From contig NZ_JBHLWI010000083.1 of assembly GCF_042432905.1 (NCBI RefSeq), positions 1 through 64,000 of the forward strand: 64,000 nucleotides of DNA, read 5' to 3'. Position numbers and translations under genes: made by a program. Source of the DNA: Fontibacter flavus. GTDB lineage: Bacteria > Bacteroidota > Bacteroidia > Cytophagales > Cyclobacteriaceae. Positions 31,301 to 40,524 of the stretch are shown here, piece after piece. Each line of letters begins with the position of its first letter. Positions within the stretch are counted from its first letter, which is position 1. The notes under the pieces were generated by a model that was not told where the DNA came from, did not search any database, and saw only the letters and a list, made by a program, of their open reading frames with translations.

Positions 31301-33002
31301 AGGAGATTTGATTATTGAGGGAACAGTGAATTTCCCTGTAGTTTTGGGTACTGGGAAGGTTAGCGGAGGGAGAGTCCTGATCAACTACCTCAACACTTTC
31401 TATACCATAGACGGAAATCTGATTTTTGAGCCAAATGAAATCAATTTCCGAGAACTGACCCTTAGAGATGTGAATGGCAATCTTGCCAGAATGAGGGGCG
31501 GTATTGTCCATGATTATTTTAGAGATTTCATTTTGGATATATCTACCAACCTGGATAACTTTCAGGTACTGAATACCTCCATCAGGGATAATGACCTCTT
31601 CTACGGATCTGCTTTTGTGACGGGCAGTTTAAATATTTTCGGAGCAGCTAATAATCTGGACATTACAGCCAGAGCGACTTCCCAGCCCAACACCCGGATT
31701 TATATCCCATTTGGAAGCAGCAATGTGCAAGCACAGGAAGATTTCATCAATATCATCAACGTCAGGGATACCAGTAGGGTGGTGAGTTTTGAGGAATCAA
31801 TTGAAAAATTGGCAATCAATAATGTCCGGATGAACTTTAATTTGGATGTAACGCCTGATGCCTATGTCGAAATCCAGATTGATCCAAGAACAGGCGAGAA
31901 CATTCAGGGAAGAGGAAGAGGTGTCTTAAACCTCAACATTGATACTCAGGGAAACTTTTCGATGTTGGGTAATTATGAGATTTCTGAAGCGAAATACAAC
32001 TTCTCATTATACAATGTAATAAGGCGCGAGTTTTCGGTGCAACCGGGCGGAAGAATCTCCTGGTTTGGCGATCCTTATGAGGGCATAATGGATATTCGTG
32101 CTTATTATCAGGAAAGTGTCTCGCTCCAAAACCTGCAAAACACACAAGTTGGAGGAATAGATGACCCTCAATTACGAAGACGCTATCCACTTAAAGTCAT
32201 CATGGATTTGAAAGGAAACCTCCTTTCCCCTGATATCACTTTCAATTTTGATTTTGCCGAGTTTCCAACCGAAGGAAATGTCCAAACCTATATTTCTGCA
32301 TTTCAAAATAGGATCGCCAATGACGAACAAGAGAAAAACCGACAGGTTTTCTCTGTCATTATGATGCGCTCCCTTTCTCCTGAAGGCCAGTTCAGTGGTG
32401 TCAGCAATATCGCCACCTCTAATCTGAGCCAGCTTCTCTCTTCTCAGCTGAACAGTTTCATCGCTCAGGTGGACCAAAATTTGGAAGTGGACATTGACCT
32501 GGCTAATTTAGATCAAAATGCGCTGGAAACTTTTCAGTTGAGGGTTGCATATACTTTTTTGGACGGGAGATTAAGAGTAACCAGAGATGGCGGCTTTACA
32601 GACTTACAAGGAAATGCTGATCTAAACAGTATTGCAGGTGACTGGAATGCGGAATACCTGATTACGGAAGATGGCAGATATAGGCTTCGTATATACAACC
32701 GTAATAATTTCAATACCTTTACCTCGCTTTCCCTTGCTAGAAATGTCGCTACTTATGGCGTTTCTGTTTCCCAAAACCTTTCCTTCAATTCTTTTGGGGA
32801 ACTATGGGATAAAATCAGAAGAAAAGAAAAAGAAAAACTACGCATTAATGACACCGATGATTTTTTGAGGTACCAATTTGAAGAAAATATCGAACAAAAC
32901 TGGCAACGTATCCCTTTGGACAATCTAGACAAAAGAGTAAGCCCATTGGATTATCAAATGGATGCACCTATTAAAAATTTCAGAAAAGAGGACGAAGATT
33001 GA
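28377..33002 (+). CDS. TamB-like translocation/assembly protein (DUF490)
   Basis: 1541 residues. It starts at a TTG; no in-frame ATG precedes the membrane anchor (VIFRLVLFLFLGVLLIAVLL, about 16-36). The rest is a long series of beta-rich repeats (AsmA/TamB-like groove) ending in a DUF490 domain (about 1080-1480: GRGVLNLNIDTQGNFSMLGN, PEGQFSGVSN, LRVAYTFLDGRLRVTRDG). TamB-family proteins bridge inner and outer membranes and carry phospholipids or help outer-membrane protein assembly. No TamA/BamA homologue is adjacent. Confidence 0.92.
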   Translation: MEKNPKVTEKLLKAFKVIFRLVLFLFLGVLLIAVLLQIPAIQTLVTNGLTSYISKNTGFKTDISKVRIRWWDAISLNDLIIYDLNDSLMVDLEEVYIDFSIQGLFDKANPSIDQIKMEHGNVRLIFHEDQTNLNITDFFSGINKILPGKKDPNKPSGKFSINNIYFKETSLDILNYQGVPVESGFDFNHLRFRELIADADNFYTEGPKLGLQVNYLRGIESTSGMVFQQLKTNFTYSPKFMEFDELFVRSNKTEIKDYLRFDFDSTKSLSNFTEEVRILARLDEAALDIQDLAYFTDQFPNIEDRIFLSGEIRGTVADFSSEQLLIRFGQRSALFGKFQIDGLPSLDNTFFQMSLQNSVLNSNDLSPYISNEARREINKFRDIRFDTDFSGYLHFFTANGNFRTGIGNLIGRLSYKSEGETPTYSGKLELQNLDLGILLEDKERFQKVTMSGNIRGTGLTLQTALLEIDADIKSAGVNGYNYTNIITDATYGKDLFRGKLIIHDPNLTGEAQGVLDVRDGKDSIRLNVQLDTAYLHQLGFLEKETFVSGKIAMDTKGVTLDDIEGIARFSDVNLSYEGRNLFVDNFFFQSLFTDESRLISLNSDLLVAGISGKFKVNQLLNDVETLSKEYLAILTNSEKPEPLKIGNDHEPYNIDINLNFIDINPIINLFEPQASISKNTIIEGAFYQTPDNTILNFFSSIDSIYYKGSFLFNTNLDFNTSKLTANDDVLASFYVFSKKQVLNSGLTFNNLAMEAIWDESNIDLTYEQDQLETGSFIRIKNEITIYPDHTTIVFDPSALKILDKTWQFDPENQIYITGKSFLFDNVKLFNENQFIAFNGSITEDPNDVLGLEIHELNLDFFNTLSMKEFEGSANGQFGLNNFYDKLGINGQLNISDLYINNFLIGDIDAATYFSNRLINVELNNEREGKKVIAVKGFLDSDDDELALKAELNDADLSILEPFLSDYLTRMGGTVSGDLIIEGTVNFPVVLGTGKVSGGRVLINYLNTFYTIDGNLIFEPNEINFRELTLRDVNGNLARMRGGIVHDYFRDFILDISTNLDNFQVLNTSIRDNDLFYGSAFVTGSLNIFGAANNLDITARATSQPNTRIYIPFGSSNVQAQEDFINIINVRDTSRVVSFEESIEKLAINNVRMNFNLDVTPDAYVEIQIDPRTGENIQGRGRGVLNLNIDTQGNFSMLGNYEISEAKYNFSLYNVIRREFSVQPGGRISWFGDPYEGIMDIRAYYQESVSLQNLQNTQVGGIDDPQLRRRYPLKVIMDLKGNLLSPDITFNFDFAEFPTEGNVQTYISAFQNRIANDEQEKNRQVFSVIMMRSLSPEGQFSGVSNIATSNLSQLLSSQLNSFIAQVDQNLEVDIDLANLDQNALETFQLRVAYTFLDGRLRVTRDGGFTDLQGNADLNSIAGDWNAEYLITEDGRYRLRIYNRNNFNTFTSLSLARNVATYGVSVSQNLSFNSFGELWDKIRRKEKEKLRINDTDDFLRYQFEENIEQNWQRIPLDNLDKRVSPLDYQMDAPIKNFRKEDED

Positions 33003-33046
33003 AACAATTCCCTCTTGGGTGAATTTTTAAAGAAAAATGAAACAAT

Positions 33047-34348
33047 ATGAATAAAGTTAGCATCTTTTGGTTCAGAAGAGACCTCCGGCTGGAAGACAAC
33101 ACGGGATTATATTATGCCTACAATCAGGAAAAAGACGTTTTGCCTCTTTTTATTTTCGATAAAAATATTTTAGACGCTCTGGAAGACAGACATGATGCCA
33201 GGGTATCATTCATCCATGAGCAAATCAAACAACTAAGCGAAAAATTAAAAGGGTTTGAATCCAGTATCCTCGTCAAATACGGCAAACCATTAGAAGTCTG
33301 GAAAGAGCTTCTAGACACCTACAATATTCAAAACGTATATACTAATAGAGATTACGAGCCCCATGCCCATGAAAGGGACAGAGAAGTAAAAAAACTTTTG
33401 AATGCGAATGGAATTCAGTTTTTGGATTTCAAGGACCAGGTAATCTTTGAGAAGGGAGAAATCGTCAATGGAAGCGGAGACTTTTATAAAGTATTTACCC
33501 CTTATAGCAAAGTATGGCTGGAGAAATTCAAAAATTCCAATATCCAAACAGTCACTTTGGACCGAAAAAAAAACAACTTCTTCAAAACAAGCCCCTTACC
33601 TGTCCCTTCATTAGAACAAATGGGTTTTTCACCATCTGAGATTAAAATCCCGGCACTTGAGATCGACCGAAAAATCATTCAGGGATATGACAAAACCAGA
33701 AATTTTCCTGCTGTAAAAGGAACCACTAGACTGGGAGTACACCTACGCTTTGGAACGATTAGTGTCCGTCAACTGGCTTTAGAAGCCGCCAAACTGAATG
33801 GCACCTACCTAAACGAACTTATCTGGCGGGAATTTTACATGATGATTCTATATCACAATCCTCATGTGGTCAATAAAGCCTTCAAACCACAATACGACCA
33901 AATCCGCTGGAGAACAGATGAAGAAGACTTTAAAAAATGGTGTGAAGGAAAAACCGGTTATCCCATAGTGGATGCTGGGATGCGTGAACTCAACAGCACC
34001 GGCTACATGCATAATAGGGTAAGAATGATAGTTGCAAGTTTCCTTACCAAACACCTTTTAATTGACTGGAGATGGGGAGAAGCTTATTTTGCAAAAAAAT
34101 TACTGGACTTTGAACTGTCTTCCAATAATGGTGGTTGGCAATGGGCGGCAGGAACCGGAACTGATGCTCAGCCCTATTTCAGGGTTTTCAATCCGGAATC
34201 CCAAACCGAAAAGTTTGACAAAGAATTAAAATATATCAAAAAATGGGTTCCTGAATTTGGCACTCCTGCTTACCCTAAACCCATGGTAGACCATAAATTT
34301 GCCAGAGAAAGAGCCATTAACACATACAAAACAGCATTGAATTCATGA
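33047..34348 (+). CDS. phr: deoxyribodipyrimidine photolyase
   Basis: 433 residues of the cryptochrome/photolyase family. N-terminal antenna domain VSIFWFRRDLRLEDNTGL; C-terminal FAD domain with TRLGVHLRFGTISVR, NELIWREFYMMILYHNP, MRELNSTGYMHNRVRMIVAS, DWRWGE and NNGGWQWAAGTGTDAQPYFR. It repairs cyclobutane pyrimidine dimers with blue light. Its last four bases overlap the start of the Smr gene (ATGA). Confidence 0.96.
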   Translation: MNKVSIFWFRRDLRLEDNTGLYYAYNQEKDVLPLFIFDKNILDALEDRHDARVSFIHEQIKQLSEKLKGFESSILVKYGKPLEVWKELLDTYNIQNVYTNRDYEPHAHERDREVKKLLNANGIQFLDFKDQVIFEKGEIVNGSGDFYKVFTPYSKVWLEKFKNSNIQTVTLDRKKNNFFKTSPLPVPSLEQMGFSPSEIKIPALEIDRKIIQGYDKTRNFPAVKGTTRLGVHLRFGTISVRQLALEAAKLNGTYLNELIWREFYMMILYHNPHVVNKAFKPQYDQIRWRTDEEDFKKWCEGKTGYPIVDAGMRELNSTGYMHNRVRMIVASFLTKHLLIDWRWGEAYFAKKLLDFELSSNNGGWQWAAGTGTDAQPYFRVFNPESQTEKFDKELKYIKKWVPEFGTPAYPKPMVDHKFARERAINTYKTALNS

Positions 34349-35304
34349 ATATAGGAGACAAAGTACGATTACTTCACGGCAACGAAGAGGGTGTCATTAC
34401 AAAAATTTCACCAGGCGGTCGTGTGGAAATTGAAATTGAAGATGGATTCCGAATTCCGGCTATGAAGAATGAAGTGGTGGTCATCTCTTCGGTAGAGAGG
34501 CAACATTTCGGTGAAAACAGGCATGATATTGAACATTTCCCGATAACGGGCCCAATAAAGGAAAGTGAAAGCGATCTTAAGGCTGTTTTTATCGCCTACA
34601 TTCCACTCAATGACAAGGATCACAGCATTTACCTTTGTAACAATTCGCAAAGAGATTATATGGTCATGGCCTCAGAGGTCTACGGGGAAAACAGTCAGAC
34701 CATTCTAGCCGAAAGACTCAACGCTAAATCAAGCAAAAAACTGGGGGAAAAATCCATCCAAAATTTTGAGGATTGGCCAGCACTTCTGGTTCAGTTTTTC
34801 CCAGTTCATCCTAAAATTGAGAAAACCCAAAGCTCTTTTGAACGAAAACTGAAATTCAAAGCTTCTTCTTTTTTCAAAAGTAAAGGACTCGCTCCTGTTT
34901 TGAACAAAAAAGGATATGTGTTCAAGTTATCTGAACAGACCAAGGAAATAGATATCCAACAATTGAATGAACAGCTTAATGGAGATAAGCCTACTGCTAT
35001 CACCCCAAAGCAATTTCAACGACCTCCAAAAGAAATTGATCTTCATATTGAAAAGCTTACAAAAGACTATCCTTTCATGAGTAATTCTGAAATGCTCAGA
35101 TTACAAATGGATACCTTTGAAAAAAATCTCAATTATGCTATTGCATCGGGAATGGATGAAATCACTTTTATCCATGGAATAGGAAATGGTGTATTGAAAA
35201 AAGAAATCCACAAGTATCTAAGTCATTTGGGAAATATTAAGTATTTTCAAGACACACAGAAGAGCCGTTTTGGATACGGTGCCACTTTGGTTAGAATTTC
35301 TTAA
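34345..35304 (+). CDS. DUF2027/Smr-domain protein
   Basis: 319 residues. N-terminal half: a KOW/SH3-like start (IGDKVRLLHGNEEGVITKIS) then DUF2027. C-terminal 90 residues: an Smr domain (EIDLHIEKL, ... FIHGIGNGVLKKEIHKYL, ... GYGATLVRI). Smr domains bind branched nucleic acids or cleave RNA at stalled ribosomes. Translationally coupled to the photolyase gene, which hints at a nucleic-acid repair or quality-control role, but the link is not proven. Confidence 0.9.
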   Translation: MNIGDKVRLLHGNEEGVITKISPGGRVEIEIEDGFRIPAMKNEVVVISSVERQHFGENRHDIEHFPITGPIKESESDLKAVFIAYIPLNDKDHSIYLCNNSQRDYMVMASEVYGENSQTILAERLNAKSSKKLGEKSIQNFEDWPALLVQFFPVHPKIEKTQSSFERKLKFKASSFFKSKGLAPVLNKKGYVFKLSEQTKEIDIQQLNEQLNGDKPTAITPKQFQRPPKEIDLHIEKLTKDYPFMSNSEMLRLQMDTFEKNLNYAIASGMDEITFIHGIGNGVLKKEIHKYLSHLGNIKYFQDTQKSRFGYGATLVRIS

Positions 35305-35307
35305 GCC

Positions 35308-36138
35308 ATGCAAAGCAAAATATCTCCGATTTTTCGGCTTTTTCAACAGCACTTTGATGGTGCGAAATCCGCCTATTCCTCATTAAGCAAGCAGTATAGA
35401 GGGAAAAAGGCCATAGAACTGGAAACCCGTTTTATTTTCCTGGAAATTTACATTGACCTGCTTTCCAGAATTCACTTCAAAGAAGATGAACTCAAGTTCC
35501 GTTTATTTTCACCCTTTAAGAAAATTTTCAAAGGGCTCAAAAAAACGAAACATATCAAAATGATTATGGGACAGGTGGAAGCAATCAAGCTAAAGGATAA
35601 CGTTGTTTTCAACGCCTATACCAAATCACTGGAAGCTGAAAAAAACAACCTTTACGCTGAAGTTTATGACCTGATTGTATCAGCACCACTTCAGGTTTGG
35701 GACAACCTCTACGAAGAGGCCTTCCAATACAGCAAAGGACTCAAACCGCTGATGATCAATACAGCCACTACACAGATCATCAATGAAGAGTTGGTTTTTT
35801 TTAATCTTGACAACGGTAAGCTTGACAGTAAGTCGCTAAAGGATATTTATGAAGGGATACGGGTGATCACCGCACTCGAAAACCTGAGGATTGAATCAGG
35901 CTTCAATCCTATTTTTGTGGAGGAAGTTCACGAAAGGATGAAAGAACTTCAAAAATCCATGCTCCTTTGGTATGAGAACCATTTGTTCATGCAGCATCTA
36001 ACAGGTTTTTTAGCTGAAAAACCTGAGGTATCAAAAAAATATCTGGACCTTTTGGCTTCCTTACATGCCAACAAAAAGCTGCATACCAAAAAAGTGGAAG
36101 TTCAGGTCAAGGAATTATTTGACAGAATTTTAGAATAA
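35308..36138 (+). CDS. helical protein of unknown function
   Basis: 276 residues, predicted almost wholly alpha-helical, rich in K, E and aromatic residues. Segments such as RLFSPFKKIFKGLKKTKHIK and LENLRIESGFNP are reminiscent of CHAD-type helical bundles, but the histidine pattern of CHAD is not obvious. It begins three bases after the Smr gene stop, so it is in the same operon as the photolyase and Smr genes. Function unknown. Confidence 0.7.
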   Translation: MQSKISPIFRLFQQHFDGAKSAYSSLSKQYRGKKAIELETRFIFLEIYIDLLSRIHFKEDELKFRLFSPFKKIFKGLKKTKHIKMIMGQVEAIKLKDNVVFNAYTKSLEAEKNNLYAEVYDLIVSAPLQVWDNLYEEAFQYSKGLKPLMINTATTQIINEELVFFNLDNGKLDSKSLKDIYEGIRVITALENLRIESGFNPIFVEEVHERMKELQKSMLLWYENHLFMQHLTGFLAEKPEVSKKYLDLLASLHANKKLHTKKVEVQVKELFDRILE

Positions 36139-36158
36139 AAAAACCTCTCTAAATTAGG

Positions 36159-37625
36159 CTATTTCAAAGGCCGGTAACTTTTATAAGATGCTACACTGAC
36201 CACGGAATAACCTACCGCAAGCATCAAGTGAAAGACAATCATGCCATAAGTTTCAGTGAAAATGGAAATCGTTGTCATAAAAATAAATACCAGAGCCAAT
36301 AAACCTTCAAAGTAGGTAGTTACCGGTATTTTAAACTGATTGTATATATTTTTCGTCCAAGTTTCCTCCCTTTGAAGGTTATACTTTGGGGTACGGATAA
36401 AAGGTGATTTTTTCCCTGTTAATCCTTCCCAAACTGCCTGGGTATTGTGCAAGGCCAAGCCCATTGAAACTGATAGAAACAGTGGCAATTCCCAAATAAA
36501 ACGGCCAATTCCTTTCCAGGAATATTCTACCAAACTCAAATTAGCGAAGAAATAGACCAATCCGATCACTATAAATCCCACAAAAAAAACTACCGCAGCC
36601 TGAAAGTAAAAATCAGGCATCCAACCATTGTGAAATGCCCACCAAACGGGTATGCTGCACAAACTGACAATAAACACGGCGATGAAAATGACCGAATTGA
36701 GCAAGTGTGCAGAAGCATGGATTTTTTTTCGCAGCGAAAAGGGCTTGCGCAATACATCCCCAAGATGTTTGGATGCACACTCCGCACCACCTTTGGTCCA
36801 CCTAAACTGTTGGGATTTGATCGCTGACATGACAGGAGGTAATTCAGCGGGTGATTCGATGTCCGGTCTGTAGATAAACTTCCATCCTTTTTGTTGTGCC
36901 CGATAACTCAGGTCCAAATCTTCCGTCAGGGTATCATCCTGCCAGTTGCCTGCATCCAAAATACAGTCTTTTCTCCATACCCCTCCAGTTCCATTAAAGT
37001 TAATGAAGGCTCCCTGCTCATTTCTGCCGATTTGTTCTACCATAAAATGAGCATCTAGGGCAAAAGCCTGCAAACGGGTTAAAATAGAAAAATTCTCATT
37101 CAGATGTGTCCACCTGCTTTGGACCATTCCTACTTGATCATCCTTGAAGTGTCCCATTATTTTGAGCAGAAAATCAGGATCAGGAACAAAGTCTGCGTCA
37201 AAAATTGCAATAAAATCCCCTTCTGCTACCATGAGGCCTTCTCGAAGTGCCCCAGCTTTGAAACCTTGCCTATCGGTTCTGTGAAGGTACCTGAAATTAA
37301 TTTCAGGATATTTCAGAATATGATTTTTGATGATGGTTGAAGTCTGATCAGTACTGTCATCCAATACCTGTATTTCAAGTCTGTCTAATGGATAATGGAA
37401 TTTTGCCACTGCATCAAGTAGTCTTTCTACCACATACAATTCATTGAATATCGGCAGCTGCACAGTCACTTTCGGTAATTCTTTCCAATCTGGAACCGAA
37501 ACTGTTTTTACATTTTTCTTAAACTTTAAAAAGTGAAATAGAAGATCTGCCTGCGCAAAACTGTAAAACAGGATGAATAGCATGGCAAAGACATAAATAC
37601 CCAAAAAGAAATAGATCAGGAACAT
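36159..37625 (-). CDS. membrane glycosyltransferase, family 2 (cellulose-synthase-like)
   Basis: 488 residues with one N-terminal span and four C-terminal spans. Processive GT2 motifs: LDDSTDQT, IFDADFVPD, TEDLDLSYR and QQFRWTKG (D, DxD, TED, QxxRW). It polymerises or transfers sugars from UDP-sugars on the cytoplasmic face, as in beta-glucan or glucomannan-like synthases. The start shares one base with the stop of the ferredoxin-type membrane protein gene, so it ends the minus-strand operon that begins at 41275. Its tie to redox proteins is unusual. Confidence 0.9.
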   Translation of the reverse strand: MFLIYFFLGIYVFAMLFILFYSFAQADLLFHFLKFKKNVKTVSVPDWKELPKVTVQLPIFNELYVVERLLDAVAKFHYPLDRLEIQVLDDSTDQTSTIIKNHILKYPEINFRYLHRTDRQGFKAGALREGLMVAEGDFIAIFDADFVPDPDFLLKIMGHFKDDQVGMVQSRWTHLNENFSILTRLQAFALDAHFMVEQIGRNEQGAFINFNGTGGVWRKDCILDAGNWQDDTLTEDLDLSYRAQQKGWKFIYRPDIESPAELPPVMSAIKSQQFRWTKGGAECASKHLGDVLRKPFSLRKKIHASAHLLNSVIFIAVFIVSLCSIPVWWAFHNGWMPDFYFQAAVVFFVGFIVIGLVYFFANLSLVEYSWKGIGRFIWELPLFLSVSMGLALHNTQAVWEGLTGKKSPFIRTPKYNLQREETWTKNIYNQFKIPVTTYFEGLLALVFIFMTTISIFTETYGMIVFHLMLAVGYSVVSVASYKSYRPLK

Positions 37626-39169
37626 TACGGTTTAACGCTAATTGATTTATTACCGATTATAATTGGCAATTCATTGATTCTTCCTGACTCTTCCCCATTT
37701 TCCAACTTCAATACTCCTCTTGGGCATACCGCAGAACACACTCCACAACCCACACAGGAAGATCGAACAATATTCTGTCCCCGCTGCGCGTACCACCTGA
37801 CATCAATCCCCATTTCACAATAAGTGGAACAGTTCCCACAGGAGATACATTGACCGCCATTGGTGGTGATTCGAAATCGTGATTTAAATCGTTGCACTAT
37901 CCCCAAATATGCTGCCAAAGGACATCCAAACCTACACCAGACCCTGTTACCCATAAAAGGGTAAAACCCTGTCCCGATCACTCCTGCGAAAGCAGAACCT
38001 ATGGCAAATCCATAAATAGCATGTAACTGATCTGTAGCCTGACCAAGCAGGCCAAATTCCATGAAGTAATTGATAATCGTCAATAAAGTCATCACCACTG
38101 CAAAGACCAAAACACCATGAATCATGTAACGTTCAATTTTCCAAGATTTGAGCGACTTATCCGAAAGCTGCCGATAAGGGTCTCCCAAAGTTTCTGCAAG
38201 CCCACCGCAGCCACAAACCCAAGAGCAATACCACCTTTTCCCATAAAAATACGTAATGATCGGCACCGCCAAAACGATCAATAAGATTCCCCAGACCAGC
38301 ATAAACATACCAATCGCCCCGGAGCTTAACATCCCGTCAATCCTGTAATCAAAAAAGAAAGAATAATCTAATGGCCAGATATTTTTGAAGTCATACCAAG
38401 GTTTGTTCAGCAACACCAGGATTTCAGGAATCAAGAATGCAAAGGCCACCTGAAAAAACATGACTGAAGCAGTACGGACGGTTTGATATGCATTTCCTTG
38501 ATATTTCCTAAACATCCTGATTCCCATCACCAAGATGGCAAGGGTATACACCAATCCGTATAAAAACCATTGGCTGGCTTCTCCTCCTGACAAAAACTTA
38601 CTGATTGGATCCACCATGATGACCAAGTTGGTCATGTATTCGGGATACCAGTATAAGATGATATAGAAAAGGATAAGATAGGTACCCGTAAGGATTCCCA
38701 ACAATCCCCTTGACTTCATCGAAGAAAAAAAGATTCCATTGTTTTTTATTCCTTCAGGCTCTTTTCTATAAAGAGGTAGGATATACATCAAGCCACCAAC
38801 CACCGCCACCAGGATTGACGCGGCCAAATACAGATATGGATAATCATTGACTTCTCCTGTTGACGAAGCTTTTGTCAAACTGAATGCGTAATTGTCCCAG
38901 ATGACCAAATCCCATTCTTGCCGGGTCTTCAAATCATCATTGTATTCATTAAAAATTCCCTTGAAATCCCTAATAAAAGCGAAATTTGTTGTATAAACCT
39001 TATCCATCATAGGCTGCAGAATCCTGAGCATTACCTCTTGATGCTCAGGCTTCACTTTCTCCTCGACAATCTCCCCGCTTAACTGGTAAGTACCTATGAA
39101 AGGAATATAGGTAAATATCAATAGGCCCAGAACGAAAAGTGCCAACCCGAATTTTTGAATGCTTTTCAT
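37625..39169 (-). CDS. polytopic 4Fe-4S ferredoxin-type membrane protein
   Basis: 514 residues with about ten spans, a periplasmic N-terminal segment and a C-terminal double 4Fe-4S domain: CISCGNCSTYC and SCVGCGVCSAVCP. Two further cysteine clusters lie in the membrane part, WYCSWVCGCGG and WCRFGCPLAAY, as in the NapH/NosR/RdxA class. It should carry electrons through the membrane. It starts inside the last bases of the FAD oxidoreductase gene (ATGA), which is a natural electron partner. The terminal acceptor is unknown; no nos, nap or cco gene is in the window. Confidence 0.86.
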   Translation of the reverse strand: MKSIQKFGLALFVLGLLIFTYIPFIGTYQLSGEIVEEKVKPEHQEVMLRILQPMMDKVYTTNFAFIRDFKGIFNEYNDDLKTRQEWDLVIWDNYAFSLTKASSTGEVNDYPYLYLAASILVAVVGGLMYILPLYRKEPEGIKNNGIFFSSMKSRGLLGILTGTYLILFYIILYWYPEYMTNLVIMVDPISKFLSGGEASQWFLYGLVYTLAILVMGIRMFRKYQGNAYQTVRTASVMFFQVAFAFLIPEILVLLNKPWYDFKNIWPLDYSFFFDYRIDGMLSSGAIGMFMLVWGILLIVLAVPIITYFYGKRWYCSWVCGCGGLAETLGDPYRQLSDKSLKSWKIERYMIHGVLVFAVVMTLLTIINYFMEFGLLGQATDQLHAIYGFAIGSAFAGVIGTGFYPFMGNRVWCRFGCPLAAYLGIVQRFKSRFRITTNGGQCISCGNCSTYCEMGIDVRWYAQRGQNIVRSSCVGCGVCSAVCPRGVLKLENGEESGRINELPIIIGNKSISVKP

Positions 39170-40524
39170 GATCTTGATCCGATTAATCTTTTTAAGAAAG
39201 AAACCTTTTGAACACGGATTTCTTTCCCCGTCAATTGCTGATAATGGTCCAAAACAGCCCTATGGTAAGGTTTGTAAAATTCAGGGTTGAAATTCGCCTG
39301 ATCGAGTTTGGACAATACCTTCTCCAAGGTCCAAGATTCATTAATGGCCTTATCGAAAAACTCATGCCTCAATCTCCAACCAAAAGCGTTCACCCCAAGG
39401 ATTTTCTGATCTACTTTGCTGTAAACAATTCTCAAACATACTTTTCCTCCTTCATGCTCCCAATAGAAACTCTCTATTTCTTCACTGAAATTTGGTGGGA
39501 CTTGTCCATAAGTTTGGTATTCTATATCAAAGAATTTGGCGGAATTAAACCAAATTCCAGGTCTATATGGAACAGGATTTTCTGATGTCAGGTTATGGGC
39601 AAGCGTTTCCCCATGCATCCTTCCTGTATACCAAACTTGCTCAATTTTTCTTCTGTCTGCTGCCGGTGCCTGTTTGAATTCCGCACAGTCTCCAATGGCA
39701 TACATACCAGGAAAGTTTGTCCTGAAATATTCATCGACCACAATCCCGATATTGGTTTCAAGAGGGGTCTCCTTCAAGAATTTTATGTTTGGGCTCACTC
39801 CTACAGTCAAGCCTACAAACTGACAGTCAATCACTTCCCCGGACTTAGTTTTAACAGCACGTACTCTTCCTTCTTCATTTCCAATAATCTGCTCCAGTTC
39901 GGTTTCTAACCTGAGGTCTATATGATGCTCCAGAATATGGCGGTTGATCATCTGCGCTTCGTCTAGAGGAAGCACATTGTCCCAAAAATTCTTTTCCCTC
40001 ACTAAAAAGGTAACCGGAATTTTTCGACTGGCAAGCATTTCCGCCATCTCAATACCAATCAATCCCCCTCCCACAACCACTGCATGCTTGACGTCCAAGG
40101 TGTTTTGTTCCATCAATTCGAGATCTTGTTTGGAATAAAGACCTTGAACACCCATTAAATCCTGACCCGGCCAACCAAACTTATTGGGCCTTGACCCAGT
40201 GGCGAAAATCAAAACATCAAACCTGATGCCTTTTCCATTGCTGCAAAAGATTTTTTTCTGCTCAAAATCCACAATTTCGACCCACAGCTTTTTGAGCTTT
40301 ATCCTATTTTTCTCCCAGAACCAGTCTTCATAAGGCTTGGTGTGTTCATACTTCATATGCCCCATATAGATATACATCAGGGCAGTTCTGGAAAAAAAAT
40401 GAGTGGATTCTCCTGAAATCACCAAAACATCTGCCTCAGCATCTTTTTTCCTGATGTTTCTGGCACAGGTAATTCCAGAGATCCCATTACCTATGATGAC
40501 AATTTTTCTTTTGGATTTACTCAT
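39166..40524 (-). CDS. FAD/NAD(P)-dependent oxidoreductase
   Basis: 452 residues of the pyridine-nucleotide-disulfide reductase class: FAD-binding IVIIGNGISGITCA at the N-terminus, NAD(P)-binding VVVGGGLIGIEMAEML in the middle and the second FAD motif GMYAIGDCAEF. It resembles rubredoxin/nitrite-reductase-type reductases and could pass electrons from NAD(P)H to the membrane ferredoxin encoded next. It overlaps the DUF547 gene upstream by eight bases and the ferredoxin gene downstream by four. Confidence 0.9.
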   Translation of the reverse strand: MSKSKRKIVIIGNGISGITCARNIRKKDAEADVLVISGESTHFFSRTALMYIYMGHMKYEHTKPYEDWFWEKNRIKLKKLWVEIVDFEQKKIFCSNGKGIRFDVLIFATGSRPNKFGWPGQDLMGVQGLYSKQDLELMEQNTLDVKHAVVVGGGLIGIEMAEMLASRKIPVTFLVREKNFWDNVLPLDEAQMINRHILEHHIDLRLETELEQIIGNEEGRVRAVKTKSGEVIDCQFVGLTVGVSPNIKFLKETPLETNIGIVVDEYFRTNFPGMYAIGDCAEFKQAPAADRRKIEQVWYTGRMHGETLAHNLTSENPVPYRPGIWFNSAKFFDIEYQTYGQVPPNFSEEIESFYWEHEGGKVCLRIVYSKVDQKILGVNAFGWRLRHEFFDKAINESWTLEKVLSKLDQANFNPEFYKPYHRAVLDHYQQLTGKEIRVQKVSFLKRLIGSRS